DNA of 44,134 bases from Nocardioides sp. zg-DK7169 (GTDB lineage Bacteria > Actinomycetota > Actinomycetes > Propionibacteriales > Nocardioidaceae): NCBI RefSeq assembly GCF_013155365.1, contig NZ_JABJRA010000018.1:1-44134 (forward strand), in the 5' to 3' direction. The position numbers and the translations under genes were made by a program. Positions 8,375 to 16,848 of the stretch are shown in pieces. Every line of letters begins with the position of its first letter. The first letter of the stretch is position 1. Below the pieces are notes generated by a model. That model searched no databases. It was not told the origin of the DNA and was given only the letters and a program-made list of their open reading frames with translations.

Positions 8375-8895
8375 GAATCGATGGCTCCGCAGTGGTGGGT
8401 GCGTCTCGTGCTTCGGACAGGCGACCCAAACACTAACGGATCGACCGGGACCCCACGAAACAACTCGTAACGCCGATTGTGACGCGGATCTGACGATCAT
8501 GCGGTGGTTTTCCACCGGTCCCGCTCAGCGCTCGTGGTCCAGACCACGTTTCACTCTGTGGGACGTGGTGGGGATCACGACCCGTTCCCGCCTCCGCCAA
8601 CCCAGTTCTGGGTACGGGGTGGATCTGTCGGATCCGGCTGCGGAGTCACCGCATCATGCCCTCGATCCGGTTTCGGCGTCGATTCGAGGTGGGGGTGGGC
8701 CGTGGGGTCCTCCGCAGCATGCCGGACGGGGCTCGGTGAGGGTATGCCGTGCATCACTCCGGACCCCTCGGCCCTCGTGCCGCAGGGGCCGACGGGTCTA
8801 TCGTGCCCCGGGTGTGCCGAGACGACCGGCCCGTGATGGTCGAGGGCTCCGGCGCCAATCCGTGACTGCATGCTGACTAGAGACTGGTGGAATCA
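8375..8895. promoter_or_regulatory. Divergent control region between the M23 peptidase gene and sucC
   Basis: This 521-nt stretch has no convincing gene. Nearest the peptidase gene, two GTNAC(A/G)-type half sites (GTTACG and GTCACA on the minus strand) lie 12 bp apart at 8466-8483. Such pairs resemble sites used by MtrA-type response regulators controlling cell-wall hydrolases, but this is a weak match. Short inverted repeats occur at 8600-8611 (CCCAG-TT-CTGGG) and 8621-8635 (GGATC and GATCC arms). On the sucC side, GAGACT (8880-8885) lies 10 nt before GTG 8896 and may be a -10 element. A c-di-AMP riboswitch was looked for and not recognised. Confidence 0.4.
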
Positions 8896-10062
8896 GTGGA
8901 TCTGATGGAGTACCAGGCGAAGGAACTCTTCGCCAAGCATGGCGTGGCCACCACCCTGGGAGTGGTCGTCGAGACCGCCGAGGAGGCCAAGGCCGCTGCC
9001 GAGCAGCTGGGCGGCGTGACCGTCATCAAGGCTCAGGTCAAGGCCGGCGGCCGCGGCAAGGCGGGCGGCGTCAAGATCGCCAAGACCGCCGACGACGCCT
9101 TCGAGCACGCCTCCAACATCCTCGGCATGGAGATCAAGGGCCTCACGGTCAACCGTGTCCTGGTCACCCCGGCCACCCCGCCGGTCGAGGAGTACTACTT
9201 CTCCTTCCTCCTGGACCGCGCGAACCGCTCGCACCTGTGCATCGCCTCGGTCGAGGGCGGCGTGGAGATCGAGGAGGTCGCCAAGACCAACCCCGAGGCC
9301 GTGCGCCAGATCCCGATCGACGCGCTGGAGGGGGTCACCCCCGAGAAGGCCGCCGCGATCGTCGACGACGCGAAGTTCCCCGCCGAGCTGCGCGACCAGG
9401 CCATCGAGATGGTCCAGGCGCTGTGGAAGGTGTACGTCGAGGAGGACGCCACCCTCGTCGAGGTCAACCCGCTGGCCCGCCTCGAGGGCGACAAGCTCGA
9501 GGCGCTCGACGGCAAGGTGTCGCTCGACGACAACGCCTCGGAGTTCCGTCACCCCGACCACGCCCAGTTCGAGATCCGCGAGGAGGCCGACCCGCTCGAG
9601 GCGAAGGCCAAGGACCTCGGTCTCAACTACGTCAAGCTCGACGGTGCCGTCGGCATCATCGGCAACGGCGCGGGCCTGGTCATGTCGACCCTGGACGTCG
9701 TCGCGTACGCCGGCGAGGCCCACGGCGGCGTGAAGCCGGCCAACTTCCTCGACATCGGCGGCGGCGCGAACGCCACCGTCATGGCGAACGGTCTCGACGT
9801 GATCCTCAACGACCCGCAGGTCAAGAGTGTGTTCGTCAACGTCTTCGGTGGCATCACCGCGTGCGACGAGGTCGCCAACGGCATCAAGGGCGCCCTGGAG
9901 ATCCTCGGCGACAACGCCACGAAGCCGCTGGTCGTCCGTCTCGACGGCAACAACGTCGAGCAGGGCCGCGCGATCCTGGACGAGCTGAACCACCCGCTCG
10001 TGACCCAGGTCGACACCATGGACGGTGCGGCCGACAAGGCCGCCGAGCTGGCGAACGCCTGA
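8896..10062 (+). CDS. sucC: Succinyl-CoA synthetase (ADP-forming) beta subunit
   Basis: ATP-grasp subunit of the TCA-cycle enzyme that interconverts succinyl-CoA and succinate with nucleoside triphosphate formation. The length is 388 residues, equal to E. coli SucC. The GTG start at 8896 gives MDLMEYQAKELF, which aligns with the usual SucC N-terminus; GTG 8887 and ATG 8905 are alternatives. The nucleotide-binding segment (IKAQVKAGGRGKAGGVK) and the ligase domain (DIGGGANA, FVNVFGGITACDEVANGI) are intact. sucD follows 18 nt downstream, so the pair forms one operon. In context it links to the methylmalonyl-CoA mutase genes and to Sdh further along. Confidence 0.97.
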   Translation: MDLMEYQAKELFAKHGVATTLGVVVETAEEAKAAAEQLGGVTVIKAQVKAGGRGKAGGVKIAKTADDAFEHASNILGMEIKGLTVNRVLVTPATPPVEEYYFSFLLDRANRSHLCIASVEGGVEIEEVAKTNPEAVRQIPIDALEGVTPEKAAAIVDDAKFPAELRDQAIEMVQALWKVYVEEDATLVEVNPLARLEGDKLEALDGKVSLDDNASEFRHPDHAQFEIREEADPLEAKAKDLGLNYVKLDGAVGIIGNGAGLVMSTLDVVAYAGEAHGGVKPANFLDIGGGANATVMANGLDVILNDPQVKSVFVNVFGGITACDEVANGIKGALEILGDNATKPLVVRLDGNNVEQGRAILDELNHPLVTQVDTMDGAADKAAELANA

Positions 10063-10080
10063 GAACGGAGACCTGACAAC

Positions 10081-10965
10081 ATGACGATCTACCTCAACAA
10101 GGACTCCAAGATCATCGTCCAGGGCATCACGGGCGGGATGGGCTCCAAGCACACCAACCTGATGCTCCAGGCCGACGCCAACATCGTGGGCGGTGTCAAC
10201 GCCCGCAAGGCCGGCACCACCGTCGAGCTGAACGGCAAGGAGCTGCCCGTCTTCGGCACCGTCGAGGAGGCCATGAAGGCCACCGGCGCCGACGTCTCGG
10301 TCGCCTTCGTGCCGCCGGCGTTCACCAAGGACGCCTGCATCGAGGCCATCGACGCCGAGATCCCGCTGCTCGTGGTCATCACCGAGGGTGTCCCGGTGCA
10401 GGACACCGCGGAGGTCTTCGCCTACCTCCAGGGCAAGAAGACCCGCATGATCGGCCCCAACTGCCCCGGCATCATCTCGCCGGAGGAGTCGCTGGCCGGC
10501 ATCACGCCGCACACCATCGCGGGCAAGGGCCCCATCGGCCTGGTCTCCAAGTCGGGCACGCTGACCTACCAGATGATGTACGAGCTGCGCGACTACGGCT
10601 TCTCGACCGCCATCGGCATCGGCGGCGACCCGATCATCGGCACCACGCACATCGACGCCCTCGAGGCCTTCGAGAACGACCCGGAGACCAAGGCGATCGT
10701 GATGATCGGCGAGATCGGCGGCGACGCCGAGGAGCGCGCCGCGGCGTACATCAAGGACCACGTGACCAAGCCGGTCGTCGGCTACGTCGCGGGCTTCACC
10801 GCCCCGGAGGGCAAGACCATGGGCCACGCCGGCGCCATCGTGTCGGGCTCCTCGGGCACCGCGCAGGCCAAGAAGGAGGCCCTCGAGGCCGTCGGCGTGA
10901 AGGTCGGCAAGACGCCGTCCGAGACCGCCTCCCTCATGCGCGAGATCATGAAGGACCTGGCGTGA
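10081..10965 (+). CDS. sucD: Succinyl-CoA synthetase (ADP-forming) alpha subunit
   Basis: CoA-binding and phospho-histidine subunit of succinyl-CoA synthetase, 294 residues. The N-terminal Rossmann CoA-binding domain begins VQGITGGMGSKH. The conserved segment MIGPNCPGIISPEE and the active-site motif GHAGAIVSGSSGTA with His249, the residue phosphorylated during catalysis, are present. GGAG at 10066-10069 precedes the ATG. A strong terminator hairpin follows at 10990-11023, so the operon is probably sucC-sucD only. Confidence 0.97.
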   Translation: MTIYLNKDSKIIVQGITGGMGSKHTNLMLQADANIVGGVNARKAGTTVELNGKELPVFGTVEEAMKATGADVSVAFVPPAFTKDACIEAIDAEIPLLVVITEGVPVQDTAEVFAYLQGKKTRMIGPNCPGIISPEESLAGITPHTIAGKGPIGLVSKSGTLTYQMMYELRDYGFSTAIGIGGDPIIGTTHIDALEAFENDPETKAIVMIGEIGGDAEERAAAYIKDHVTKPVVGYVAGFTAPEGKTMGHAGAIVSGSSGTAQAKKEALEAVGVKVGKTPSETASLMREIMKDLA

Positions 10966-10989
10966 GCCTCTGATCCAGGCGATCGCTCG

Positions 10990-11023
10990 AAGGCCCGTCC
11001 CCGGTTCGCCGGGGGCGGGCCTT
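10990..11023 (+). terminator. Terminator after sucCD
   Basis: The arms AAGGCCCGTCCCCGG and CCGGGGGCGGGCCTT pair with one internal mismatch around a TTCG tetraloop, 24 nt after the sucD stop. The sequence after the hairpin is CGTCG, not a U tract. Confidence 0.85.
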
Positions 11024-11060
11024 CGTCGTACGACGGGGGAGGCGCGGCACCCGGTGCGGC

Positions 11061-11083
11061 GCCGGGGCGCCGGGCGCCCCGGC
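11061..11083 (-). terminator. Perfect 10-bp hairpin after the sigma-like gene
   Basis: GCCGGGGCGC, loop CGG, GCGCCCCGGC lies 15 nt beyond the stop of the minus-strand sigma-like gene. Together with the sucD terminator it insulates the convergent pair. Confidence 0.65.
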
Positions 11084-11098
11084 TCAGACGCTCAGGGG

Positions 11099-12922
11099 TC
11101 AGGACCCCGGGACCGGCAGTCGGCCGAGCCGCGACAGCGAGCGCTCGGCCAGCGCCACGAAGGTGGAGTCGGACATCTGCACGTCCGGGGCCGGCACGAA
11201 GCCGATCTGGGAGAGCGCCCCGCCGCGGCGGGCCAGCGCCATGAGGTACCGCACCGAGGTGTTGTCGTCGATCTCGACGGTGACCTTCCAGACCGACAGG
11301 TCGATCTGGCCCTTGCTGCGGTTGAGGACGAGGTCGACCTCCGTGCCCGGGAAGCGCTCGGGGCAGCTCTGCATCCGCGAGCGGATGGTGGCCACGAAGT
11401 CCCGCGCCTGGGCAGCAGGCAGCGCGCCGATGGTCTGGGTGAGGCCGAACGAGGCCGGCAGCCGGGCGCCGGGGACCACGAAGGTCCGGGTGGTGCTGTC
11501 GGTCCAGCCCTTGCCCCGGAAGGTGGCCTCGTCGCAGCGGGTGGCCGCGAAGTTCTGGCGCACCTCGCGCGGGGCGGTGCCGACCCAGGGCTGGCTCACC
11601 CTGCCGACCGGCGGGAGGTCGACCTCGGAGAGCATCGCCGGGACGATGCCGACCGCCACCGGGTCCACGGTGCGCACCTCGGGTCGCTTGACCGCGCACT
11701 CGCCGGCCTCGGGGAGGCGGCACACCTTGTCGACCGCCCGGGCGAGCAGGGCGGCGTTGTCGCGGATGCTGGGACCGGCGTCGGTGGTGGCGGTGGTGAC
11801 GAGTGCGGTGGTGAACCGGCCCGTGCGCGCGACCGACGCCGCGATGGTGACCGGGCCGTCCCAGTCGCGCAGGACCAGCAGCATCGCCTGGTCGCCGACG
11901 TCGCGGACCCGGTGGGTCGAGACCAGCTGGGTGCGGCCCTGGGTGCAGCCGGCGAACCACCCGAGCGTCGTGCGGTAGGCCCGCTCGGCGGCGCGGTCCT
12001 GGTCGGAGCCCTCGACGGTCTGGGTCGCCGTGCGCCGGGGGTTGCCCGGCTTGGTCTTGGCGCGGAAGTCCTTGACGAGGTAGGTGGAGCTGTTCGGGTC
12101 GGCGTAGCGCTGGAGCTGGCAGGGCAGCGCGGCGCCGTCGCCGTCGGCGTTGGCGTTCGGGGTGCCCCCGCTCCAGCCCCGCGCGGGCAGCAGTTTGTCG
12201 AAGTCGCCGGTGGTGAGCATGTCGCTCGCCTCGAGGCGCGGCGCAGGCGGCTCGTCGGACACCACCGAGCCGCCGTCGCCGCCGCGGTCCAGGCCCGGGC
12301 GTACGCCGTCGGTGCTGCTGACCGCGATCCCGCCGACGACGAGGACGGCGACGGTGCCCAGCACGCCCGCGGCGGTGTGCAGGCGGCGCCGGGTGATGCC
12401 GCTGCGACGCACGATCGTGGTGCGGGGGAAGCGGGTGCCGGCCACGGCGCGCTCGAGCGGGGCCATCAGCTGGCCCACCTGCGCCGGCGGCACCCCGCTG
12501 GCGGCGGCGAGCCGGGTGGTCGCGCTCTGCAGCAGGCCGTCCGCGACCTGCCGGGTCACGCCGATCTCGCGGGCGAACTCGTCGGGGGTCCCGTCGGCCA
12601 GCAGCGTCAGCAGCAGGATCCGCCGCTCGTCGATGCTCAGCGTGTCGAGGGCGTCGAGGGTGGCACGGACCTCCGGGTCCTCGGTCTTCTCCTTATGCCA
12701 GGGGCGGGCGGAGTGCCGGCGAAGCGCGTGCGCCCATGCCTGCGGACGGGTCCAGGCCTCCGGGTCGCTCTCGGCCTTGCGCCAGTGGTGCCAGGCGATG
12801 ACGAACGCGTCCCGGACCGCGGCCCGCGCCGCCGGCAGGTCGCCGGTCAGCGCGTAGGTCTGCAGCAGCAGACGCTGGCGCGCGTCCGTGTAGAACGCAT
12901 CGAACTCGTCGGGGCTCCTCAT
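11099..12922 (-). CDS. Sigma-70/ECF-like protein fused to a transmembrane segment and a large C-terminal domain
   Basis: Protein of 607 residues with three parts. Residues 3-70 look like sigma region 2 (FDAFYTDARQRLLLQTYAL, TGD, then AVRDAFVIAWHHW and AWAHALRRH). Residues 88-140 look like sigma region 4 (LSIDERRILLLTLLADGTPD, FAREIGVTRQVADGLLQSAT). A basic stretch and one hydrophobic segment (about 181-202) follow. The remaining 400 residues are probably outside the membrane and match no domain I recognise. In region 4 the usual recognition-helix pattern (G-T-V-K-S-R-L) is replaced by Q-V-A-D-G-L-L, so promoter recognition may be altered or lost. No anti-sigma gene is adjacent. The start is ATG 12922; TAGGTT lies 10 nt upstream. 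It could be a membrane-tethered sigma factor or a non-functional sigma-like regulator. Confidence 0.7.
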   Translation of the reverse strand: MRSPDEFDAFYTDARQRLLLQTYALTGDLPAARAAVRDAFVIAWHHWRKAESDPEAWTRPQAWAHALRRHSARPWHKEKTEDPEVRATLDALDTLSIDERRILLLTLLADGTPDEFAREIGVTRQVADGLLQSATTRLAAASGVPPAQVGQLMAPLERAVAGTRFPRTTIVRRSGITRRRLHTAAGVLGTVAVLVVGGIAVSSTDGVRPGLDRGGDGGSVVSDEPPAPRLEASDMLTTGDFDKLLPARGWSGGTPNANADGDGAALPCQLQRYADPNSSTYLVKDFRAKTKPGNPRRTATQTVEGSDQDRAAERAYRTTLGWFAGCTQGRTQLVSTHRVRDVGDQAMLLVLRDWDGPVTIAASVARTGRFTTALVTTATTDAGPSIRDNAALLARAVDKVCRLPEAGECAVKRPEVRTVDPVAVGIVPAMLSEVDLPPVGRVSQPWVGTAPREVRQNFAATRCDEATFRGKGWTDSTTRTFVVPGARLPASFGLTQTIGALPAAQARDFVATIRSRMQSCPERFPGTEVDLVLNRSKGQIDLSVWKVTVEIDDNTSVRYLMALARRGGALSQIGFVPAPDVQMSDSTFVALAERSLSRLGRLPVPGS

Positions 12923-13192
12923 GGCGGCATCCAACCTACGCGACTCCCGGGCACCCACGCCCCCGACGACCGACGCGTGAGGCACCCGCCGGCGGTCGAG
13001 CGGGGGGCGCCGGCGGGCGGCCGTCGAGGCCTCCGCAGGCTGCGCGTCCACGTCGGGTGTGGGGGTCTCGCGGGACTCGACCAGGTGGGCGCGGGGCCTG
13101 GCGGGGGCGGTCGGTGAGACGTGCCTCGAGCCGGGGGCCGCGCGGCGTGGGAGCCGCAGGGCTCCGGGGGAGCGGGTGATGATGGTCCGGTC

Positions 13193-14422
13193 ATGACCTC
13201 GCTGCTCACTGCACCAGCCCGAGCGCGGGCGGACCTGCGCGACCGCCGTCCGCTCGCGCTGGTGACCCTGCTCGCCGGCGCCTGCGCCGCCCTGATCCCG
13301 ATGCTGGGGTGCATGGGCCTCGCCGTCGTCGGCTGGTTCCTCAGCGACGCCGGCGCGCACGGTGAGCCCCGCGACGCGCTGCGCGTCGGGGCGCTGGGCT
13401 GGCTGCTCGGGCACCGCTCGGGGATGCAGGTCGACGGTGTCGCGGTGAGCGTCGTACCGCTCCTGGTGACGCTCGGGTGCGCCTGGACGGTGTGGCGGGT
13501 GGGCCTGCGGGCCGGCGCCGCGATCTCCGGGCACGGCCCGGACGCCGACGCCATCGCCGACGGCGTGCGGGACTGGACGGTGCCGGTCGCGACGATGATC
13601 TTCACCGCGACGTACGTCGTGCTCGCCGCGGTCACCAGCTCGGTCGCCGGCACCGGCGCCACCGCGCCCGACACCGGCCGGGTGGTCGTGTGGTCGGTGC
13701 TGCTGTGCGCCGTCGTCGGCGGGGCCGCGATCGCGACCGGGTCGGGGCGCGCCGCCATCTGGGCGACCGCGCTGCCGCCCGTCATGCGCGGGTCCAGCGC
13801 CATCTGCGCCAGCGTGCTGCGGACCTGGTTCGCCGTGTGCGCGGCGGTGCTGGTGCTGGCCGTCCTGGTCGACCTCGGCACGGCCGAGAACATCCTGTCC
13901 CAGCTCGACCTGGACGCCGGGGACACGACGGCGTACCTCCTGGCCGCCGCCACCGTGGTGCCCAACGCGCTGGTCTTCGCCGGCTCCTACCTGCTCGGTC
14001 CCGGCTTCACCGTCGGCGTCGGCACCCTGGTCGCGCCCTCCGGCGTCTCGATCGGGGCGCTGCCGCTCTTCCCGCTGCTGGCGGCGCTGCCCGACAACGG
14101 CCCGGCGCCCGGCTGGGTGTCCGCGGTGATGGTGCTGCCGCCGCTGGTCGCGGTGGTGGCGACCCTGCGCGCGCACCGGACCCGGCCCACCGACCGGTGG
14201 GACGAGGGCATCGTGCGCGGCCTGGTCGGCGGCGTCCTCGCCGGTCTCGCCTTCGGTGTGCTGGCCGTGCTGGCCGGCGGCGCGGTCGGCCCGGGCCGGA
14301 TGAGCGACGTCGCGCCGTTCGCCGGGGACGTCCTGGTGCACGCGGTGACCGCGTTCGGCCTCGGGGGCCTCGTGGGCGGGGCGGTGGCCACCTGGCTGAC
14401 GCGCCGCTCGGCGCGCCGCTGA
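13193..14422 (+). CDS. DUF6350/PerM-like integral membrane protein
   Basis: Polytopic membrane protein of 409 residues with roughly ten hydrophobic segments and short loops; the C-terminus is Arg-rich (WLTRRSARR). Its position directly before purN-purH and after sucC-sucD matches the actinobacterial locus where mycobacteria carry perM (Rv0955), a membrane protein linked to cell division. The assignment rests on position, length and membrane character, not on a catalytic motif. The start is ATG 13193; a -10-like GATGGT (13181-13186) lies 6 nt upstream and there is no Shine-Dalgarno sequence. The stop lies 19 nt before the purN start. Confidence 0.7.
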   Translation: MTSLLTAPARARADLRDRRPLALVTLLAGACAALIPMLGCMGLAVVGWFLSDAGAHGEPRDALRVGALGWLLGHRSGMQVDGVAVSVVPLLVTLGCAWTVWRVGLRAGAAISGHGPDADAIADGVRDWTVPVATMIFTATYVVLAAVTSSVAGTGATAPDTGRVVVWSVLLCAVVGGAAIATGSGRAAIWATALPPVMRGSSAICASVLRTWFAVCAAVLVLAVLVDLGTAENILSQLDLDAGDTTAYLLAAATVVPNALVFAGSYLLGPGFTVGVGTLVAPSGVSIGALPLFPLLAALPDNGPAPGWVSAVMVLPPLVAVVATLRAHRTRPTDRWDEGIVRGLVGGVLAGLAFGVLAVLAGGAVGPGRMSDVAPFAGDVLVHAVTAFGLGGLVGGAVATWLTRRSARR

Positions 14423-14429
14423 GGCTCAC

Positions 14430-14435
14430 TAGGAT
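14430..14435 (+). promoter_or_regulatory. Putative -10 element of a leaderless purN transcript
   Basis: TAGGAT fits the actinobacterial TANNNT -10 pattern and sits 6 nt before the GTG start at 14442, so the transcript would begin at the start codon. No -35 box or ribosome site is evident. Confidence 0.55.
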
Positions 14436-14441
14436 CCGCGG

Positions 14442-15074
14442 GTGACCGTCTCCAGCCCCGCCCGTCTCGTCGTGCTCGTGTCGGGCTCCGGCACCAACCT
14501 GCAGGCCCTGCTCGACGCGTGCGCCGACCCGGCGTACGGCGCCCGGGTCGTGGCGGTCGGCGCCGACCGCGAGGGCATCGAGGGGCTCGCCCGCGCCGAG
14601 CGCTCCGGGGTGCCGACGTTCGTCAACCAGGTCTCGCACTACGGCAGTCGCGAGGACTGGGACCGGGCCCTGGCCGACCGGGTCGCGGCGTTCGAGCCGG
14701 ACCTGGTGGTGCTCGCCGGGTTCATGAAGCTGGTGGGGGAGAGCTTCCTGGCCCGCTTCGGTGGCCGCACCGTCAACACCCACCCGGCGCTGTCGCCGTC
14801 GTTCCCCGGCATGCACGGGCCCGCCGACGCCCTGGCGTACGGCGTGAAGGTCACCGGCGCGACGCTGTTCGTCGTCGACGCCGGCGTCGACACCGGCGTG
14901 ATCGTGGCGCAGACGGTCGTGCCGGTCGAGGACGACGACGACGTCGAGTCGCTGCACGAGCGGATCAAGGTCGCCGAGCGCGAGATGCTCGTGGAGAGCG
15001 TCGGGCGGATGGCCCGCGAGGGCTTCCGGGTCGAGGGACGTCGCGTCCACCTGGGCGTCGCGCCCCGCGGCTGA
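14442..15074 (+). CDS. purN: Phosphoribosylglycinamide formyltransferase
   Basis: Transfers a formyl group from 10-formyl-tetrahydrofolate to GAR, the third step of purine synthesis. The length is 210 residues, typical of PurN. The substrate loop VLVSGSGTNLQALLDA is at the N-terminus. The active site is visible as NTHPALSPSFPG with Asn112 and His114, and VVDAGVDTGVIVAQ with the likely catalytic Asp150. The GTG start is preceded closely by a -10 element, consistent with leaderless expression. The gene is followed by the purH riboswitch, so purH has its own promoter, although readthrough from purN is possible. Confidence 0.96.
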   Translation: MTVSSPARLVVLVSGSGTNLQALLDACADPAYGARVVAVGADREGIEGLARAERSGVPTFVNQVSHYGSREDWDRALADRVAAFEPDLVVLAGFMKLVGESFLARFGGRTVNTHPALSPSFPGMHGPADALAYGVKVTGATLFVVDAGVDTGVIVAQTVVPVEDDDDVESLHERIKVAEREMLVESVGRMAREGFRVEGRRVHLGVAPRG

Positions 15075-15124
15075 GCGCGCGGGCGGGGCCGGTGGGCGTG
15101 CGTCGGCGGGCGGCCCGCGCTCGA

Positions 15125-15130
15125 TATGCT
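15125..15130 (+). promoter_or_regulatory. Putative -10 element for the purH riboswitch transcript
   Basis: TATGCT lies about 7 nt before the first conserved riboswitch bases, which places transcription initiation near 15137. No clear -35 box is seen. Confidence 0.55.
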
Positions 15131-15136
15131 GGTCGC

Positions 15137-15218
15137 ACACGACTGGCGCAGGTGGGTCCACCACCAGGGAGTGACCCCCTCGGGGGCAGCACGGAGCATC
15201 GACCGCCTGGGTGCTCCC
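15137..15218 (+). promoter_or_regulatory. ZTP riboswitch (pfl motif) upstream of purH
   Basis: The conserved sequence blocks of the pfl RNA motif occur in order: ACTGGCG (15142-15148), CACCAGGGAGTG (15161-15172), a C/G-rich stem (ACCCCCTCGGGGG, about 15174-15186) and CCGCCTGGGTG (15203-15213). The motif binds ZTP/ZMP (AICAR phosphates), which accumulate when 10-formyl-tetrahydrofolate is scarce, and turns on purH and folate genes. PurH consumes ZMP, and folD follows in the same operon, so the logic fits exactly. I see no obvious terminator between the aptamer and purH. Control may be at translation, because the purH ribosome site follows within about 35 nt. Confidence 0.88.
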
Positions 15219-15264
15219 GAGTCCGCACCGCACCCGAAGCAGGAGTGAACCCGGAGTGAACCCC

Positions 15265-16839
15265 GTGTCTGAGAACCGCGTCCCGATCAGGCGAGCCCTG
15301 GTCTCCGTCTACGACAAGTCCGGCCTCGAGGAGCTCGTCCGCGGGCTGCACGACGCGGGCGTCGCCCTGGTCTCCACCGGCGGCTCGGCCGCGCTGATCG
15401 AGGGCCTCGGCCTGCCGGTCACCAAGGTCGAGGAGCTCACCGGGTTCCCCGAGTGCCTCGACGGCCGGGTCAAGACCCTGCACCCGCGCGTGCACGCCGG
15501 CATCCTCGCCGACCGCCGCCTGGACTCCCACGTCGAGCAGCTCGCCGAGCTCGAGGTCGAGCCGTTCGACCTGGTCGTGTCCAACCTCTACCCGTTCACC
15601 CAGACCGTCGCCTCCGGCGCGGCGCCGGACGAGTGCGTGGAGCAGATCGACATCGGCGGCCCCTCGATGGTGCGCGCCGCCGCCAAGAACCACCCCTCGG
15701 TCGCGATCGTGACCAGCCCGGAGCGCTACGCCGACGTGCTCGCCGCCGTCGCCGCGGGCGGCTTCACCCTCGCCGAGCGCCAGCGCCTGGCCGCCGAGGC
15801 GTTCGTCCACACCGCGTCGTACGACGTGGCGGTGGCCTCCTGGATGGGCAACGTGCTCACCGACACCTCCGCGGGCACCGGGTTCCCGGCGTGGACCGGC
15901 GCGACCTGGGAGAAGCAGGCGGTGCTGCGCTACGGCGAGAACCCGCACCAGCCGGCCGCGCTCTACACCGACGGCTCGGGCCGCGGCCTGGCCGGCGCGA
16001 CGCAGCTGCACGGCAAGGAGATGTCCTACAACAACTACACCGACACCGACGCGGCCCGGCGCGCGGCGTACGACTTCGACGAGCCGGCGGTGGCGATCAT
16101 CAAGCACGCCAACCCGTGCGGCATCGCGATCGGCGCCGACGTGGCCGAGGCGCACCGCCGCGCGCACGAGTGCGACCCGGTCTCGGCGTTCGGCGGCGTG
16201 ATCGCGGCCAACCGCCCGGTCAGCGTCGCGATGGCGGAGCAGGTCGCGGAGGTGTTCACCGAGGTGATCGTCGCCCCGGGCTACGAGGACGGCGCCGTCG
16301 AGGTGCTCCAGGCCAAGAAGAACATCCGGATCCTGGTCTGCGAGTCCGACACCGACCTCGGCGGCATCGAGGTCCGCCCGATCAGCGGCGGGCTGCTGAT
16401 GCAGGCCGTCGACCGCGTCGACGCCGTGGTCGAGGGCGGCGGGGACGACCCGTCGAGCTGGACGCTGGCCACCGGCGAGGCCGCCTCGCCCGAGGTGCTG
16501 GCCGACCTGGCCTTCGCCTGGCGCGCGTGCCGCTCGGTGAAGTCCAACGCGATCCTGCTGGCCAGGGACGGCGCCTCGGTCGGCGTCGGCATGGGCCAGG
16601 TCAACCGGGTGGACTCCTGCAAGCTCGCCGTCGAGCGGGCGGGGGAGCGGGCCGCGGGCTCGGTCGCCGCGTCCGACGCCTTCTTCCCGTTCGAGGACGG
16701 CCCGCAGATCCTGATCGACGCCGGCGTCAGCGCCATCGTGCAGCCCGGCGGCTCGATCCGCGACGAGCGGACCATCGAGGCCGCGAAGGCCGCCGGCGTC
16801 ACGATGTACTTCACCGGCACCCGTCACTTCTTCCACTGA
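15265..16839 (+). CDS. purH: Bifunctional AICAR transformylase/IMP cyclohydrolase
   Basis: Catalyses the last two steps of IMP synthesis. The length is 524 residues, close to the usual 520-530. The N-terminal MGS-like cyclohydrolase domain (RRALVSVYDKSGLEELV, STGGSAALI, DGRVKTLHPRVHAGIL, NLYPF) is followed by the transformylase domain with LRYGENPHQPAALY, SYNNYTDTDAARRA, the catalytic KHANPCG and SAFGGVIAANRPV. The C-terminus FTGTRHFFH is the family ending. GTG 15265 (MSENRVPIRR) was chosen, with GGAG 8 nt upstream; in-frame GTG 15256 is an alternative preceded by AGGAG at 15241-15245. Controlled by the ZTP riboswitch upstream; folD starts 9 nt after the stop. Confidence 0.97.
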   Translation: MSENRVPIRRALVSVYDKSGLEELVRGLHDAGVALVSTGGSAALIEGLGLPVTKVEELTGFPECLDGRVKTLHPRVHAGILADRRLDSHVEQLAELEVEPFDLVVSNLYPFTQTVASGAAPDECVEQIDIGGPSMVRAAAKNHPSVAIVTSPERYADVLAAVAAGGFTLAERQRLAAEAFVHTASYDVAVASWMGNVLTDTSAGTGFPAWTGATWEKQAVLRYGENPHQPAALYTDGSGRGLAGATQLHGKEMSYNNYTDTDAARRAAYDFDEPAVAIIKHANPCGIAIGADVAEAHRRAHECDPVSAFGGVIAANRPVSVAMAEQVAEVFTEVIVAPGYEDGAVEVLQAKKNIRILVCESDTDLGGIEVRPISGGLLMQAVDRVDAVVEGGGDDPSSWTLATGEAASPEVLADLAFAWRACRSVKSNAILLARDGASVGVGMGQVNRVDSCKLAVERAGERAAGSVAASDAFFPFEDGPQILIDAGVSAIVQPGGSIRDERTIEAAKAAGVTMYFTGTRHFFH

Positions 16840-16848
16840 GGAGCCGCC

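Noticed and set aside
8375..8895. c-di-AMP (ydaO-type) riboswitch upstream of the M23 peptidase gene
   Set aside because: Such riboswitches often precede wall hydrolases in actinobacteria, but the conserved aptamer blocks were not recognised on the minus strand.
12923..13192. Possible small gene in the spacer between the sigma-like and PerM-like genes
   Set aside because: No frame shows the third-position bias of real genes here. The spacer holds only the divergent starts.
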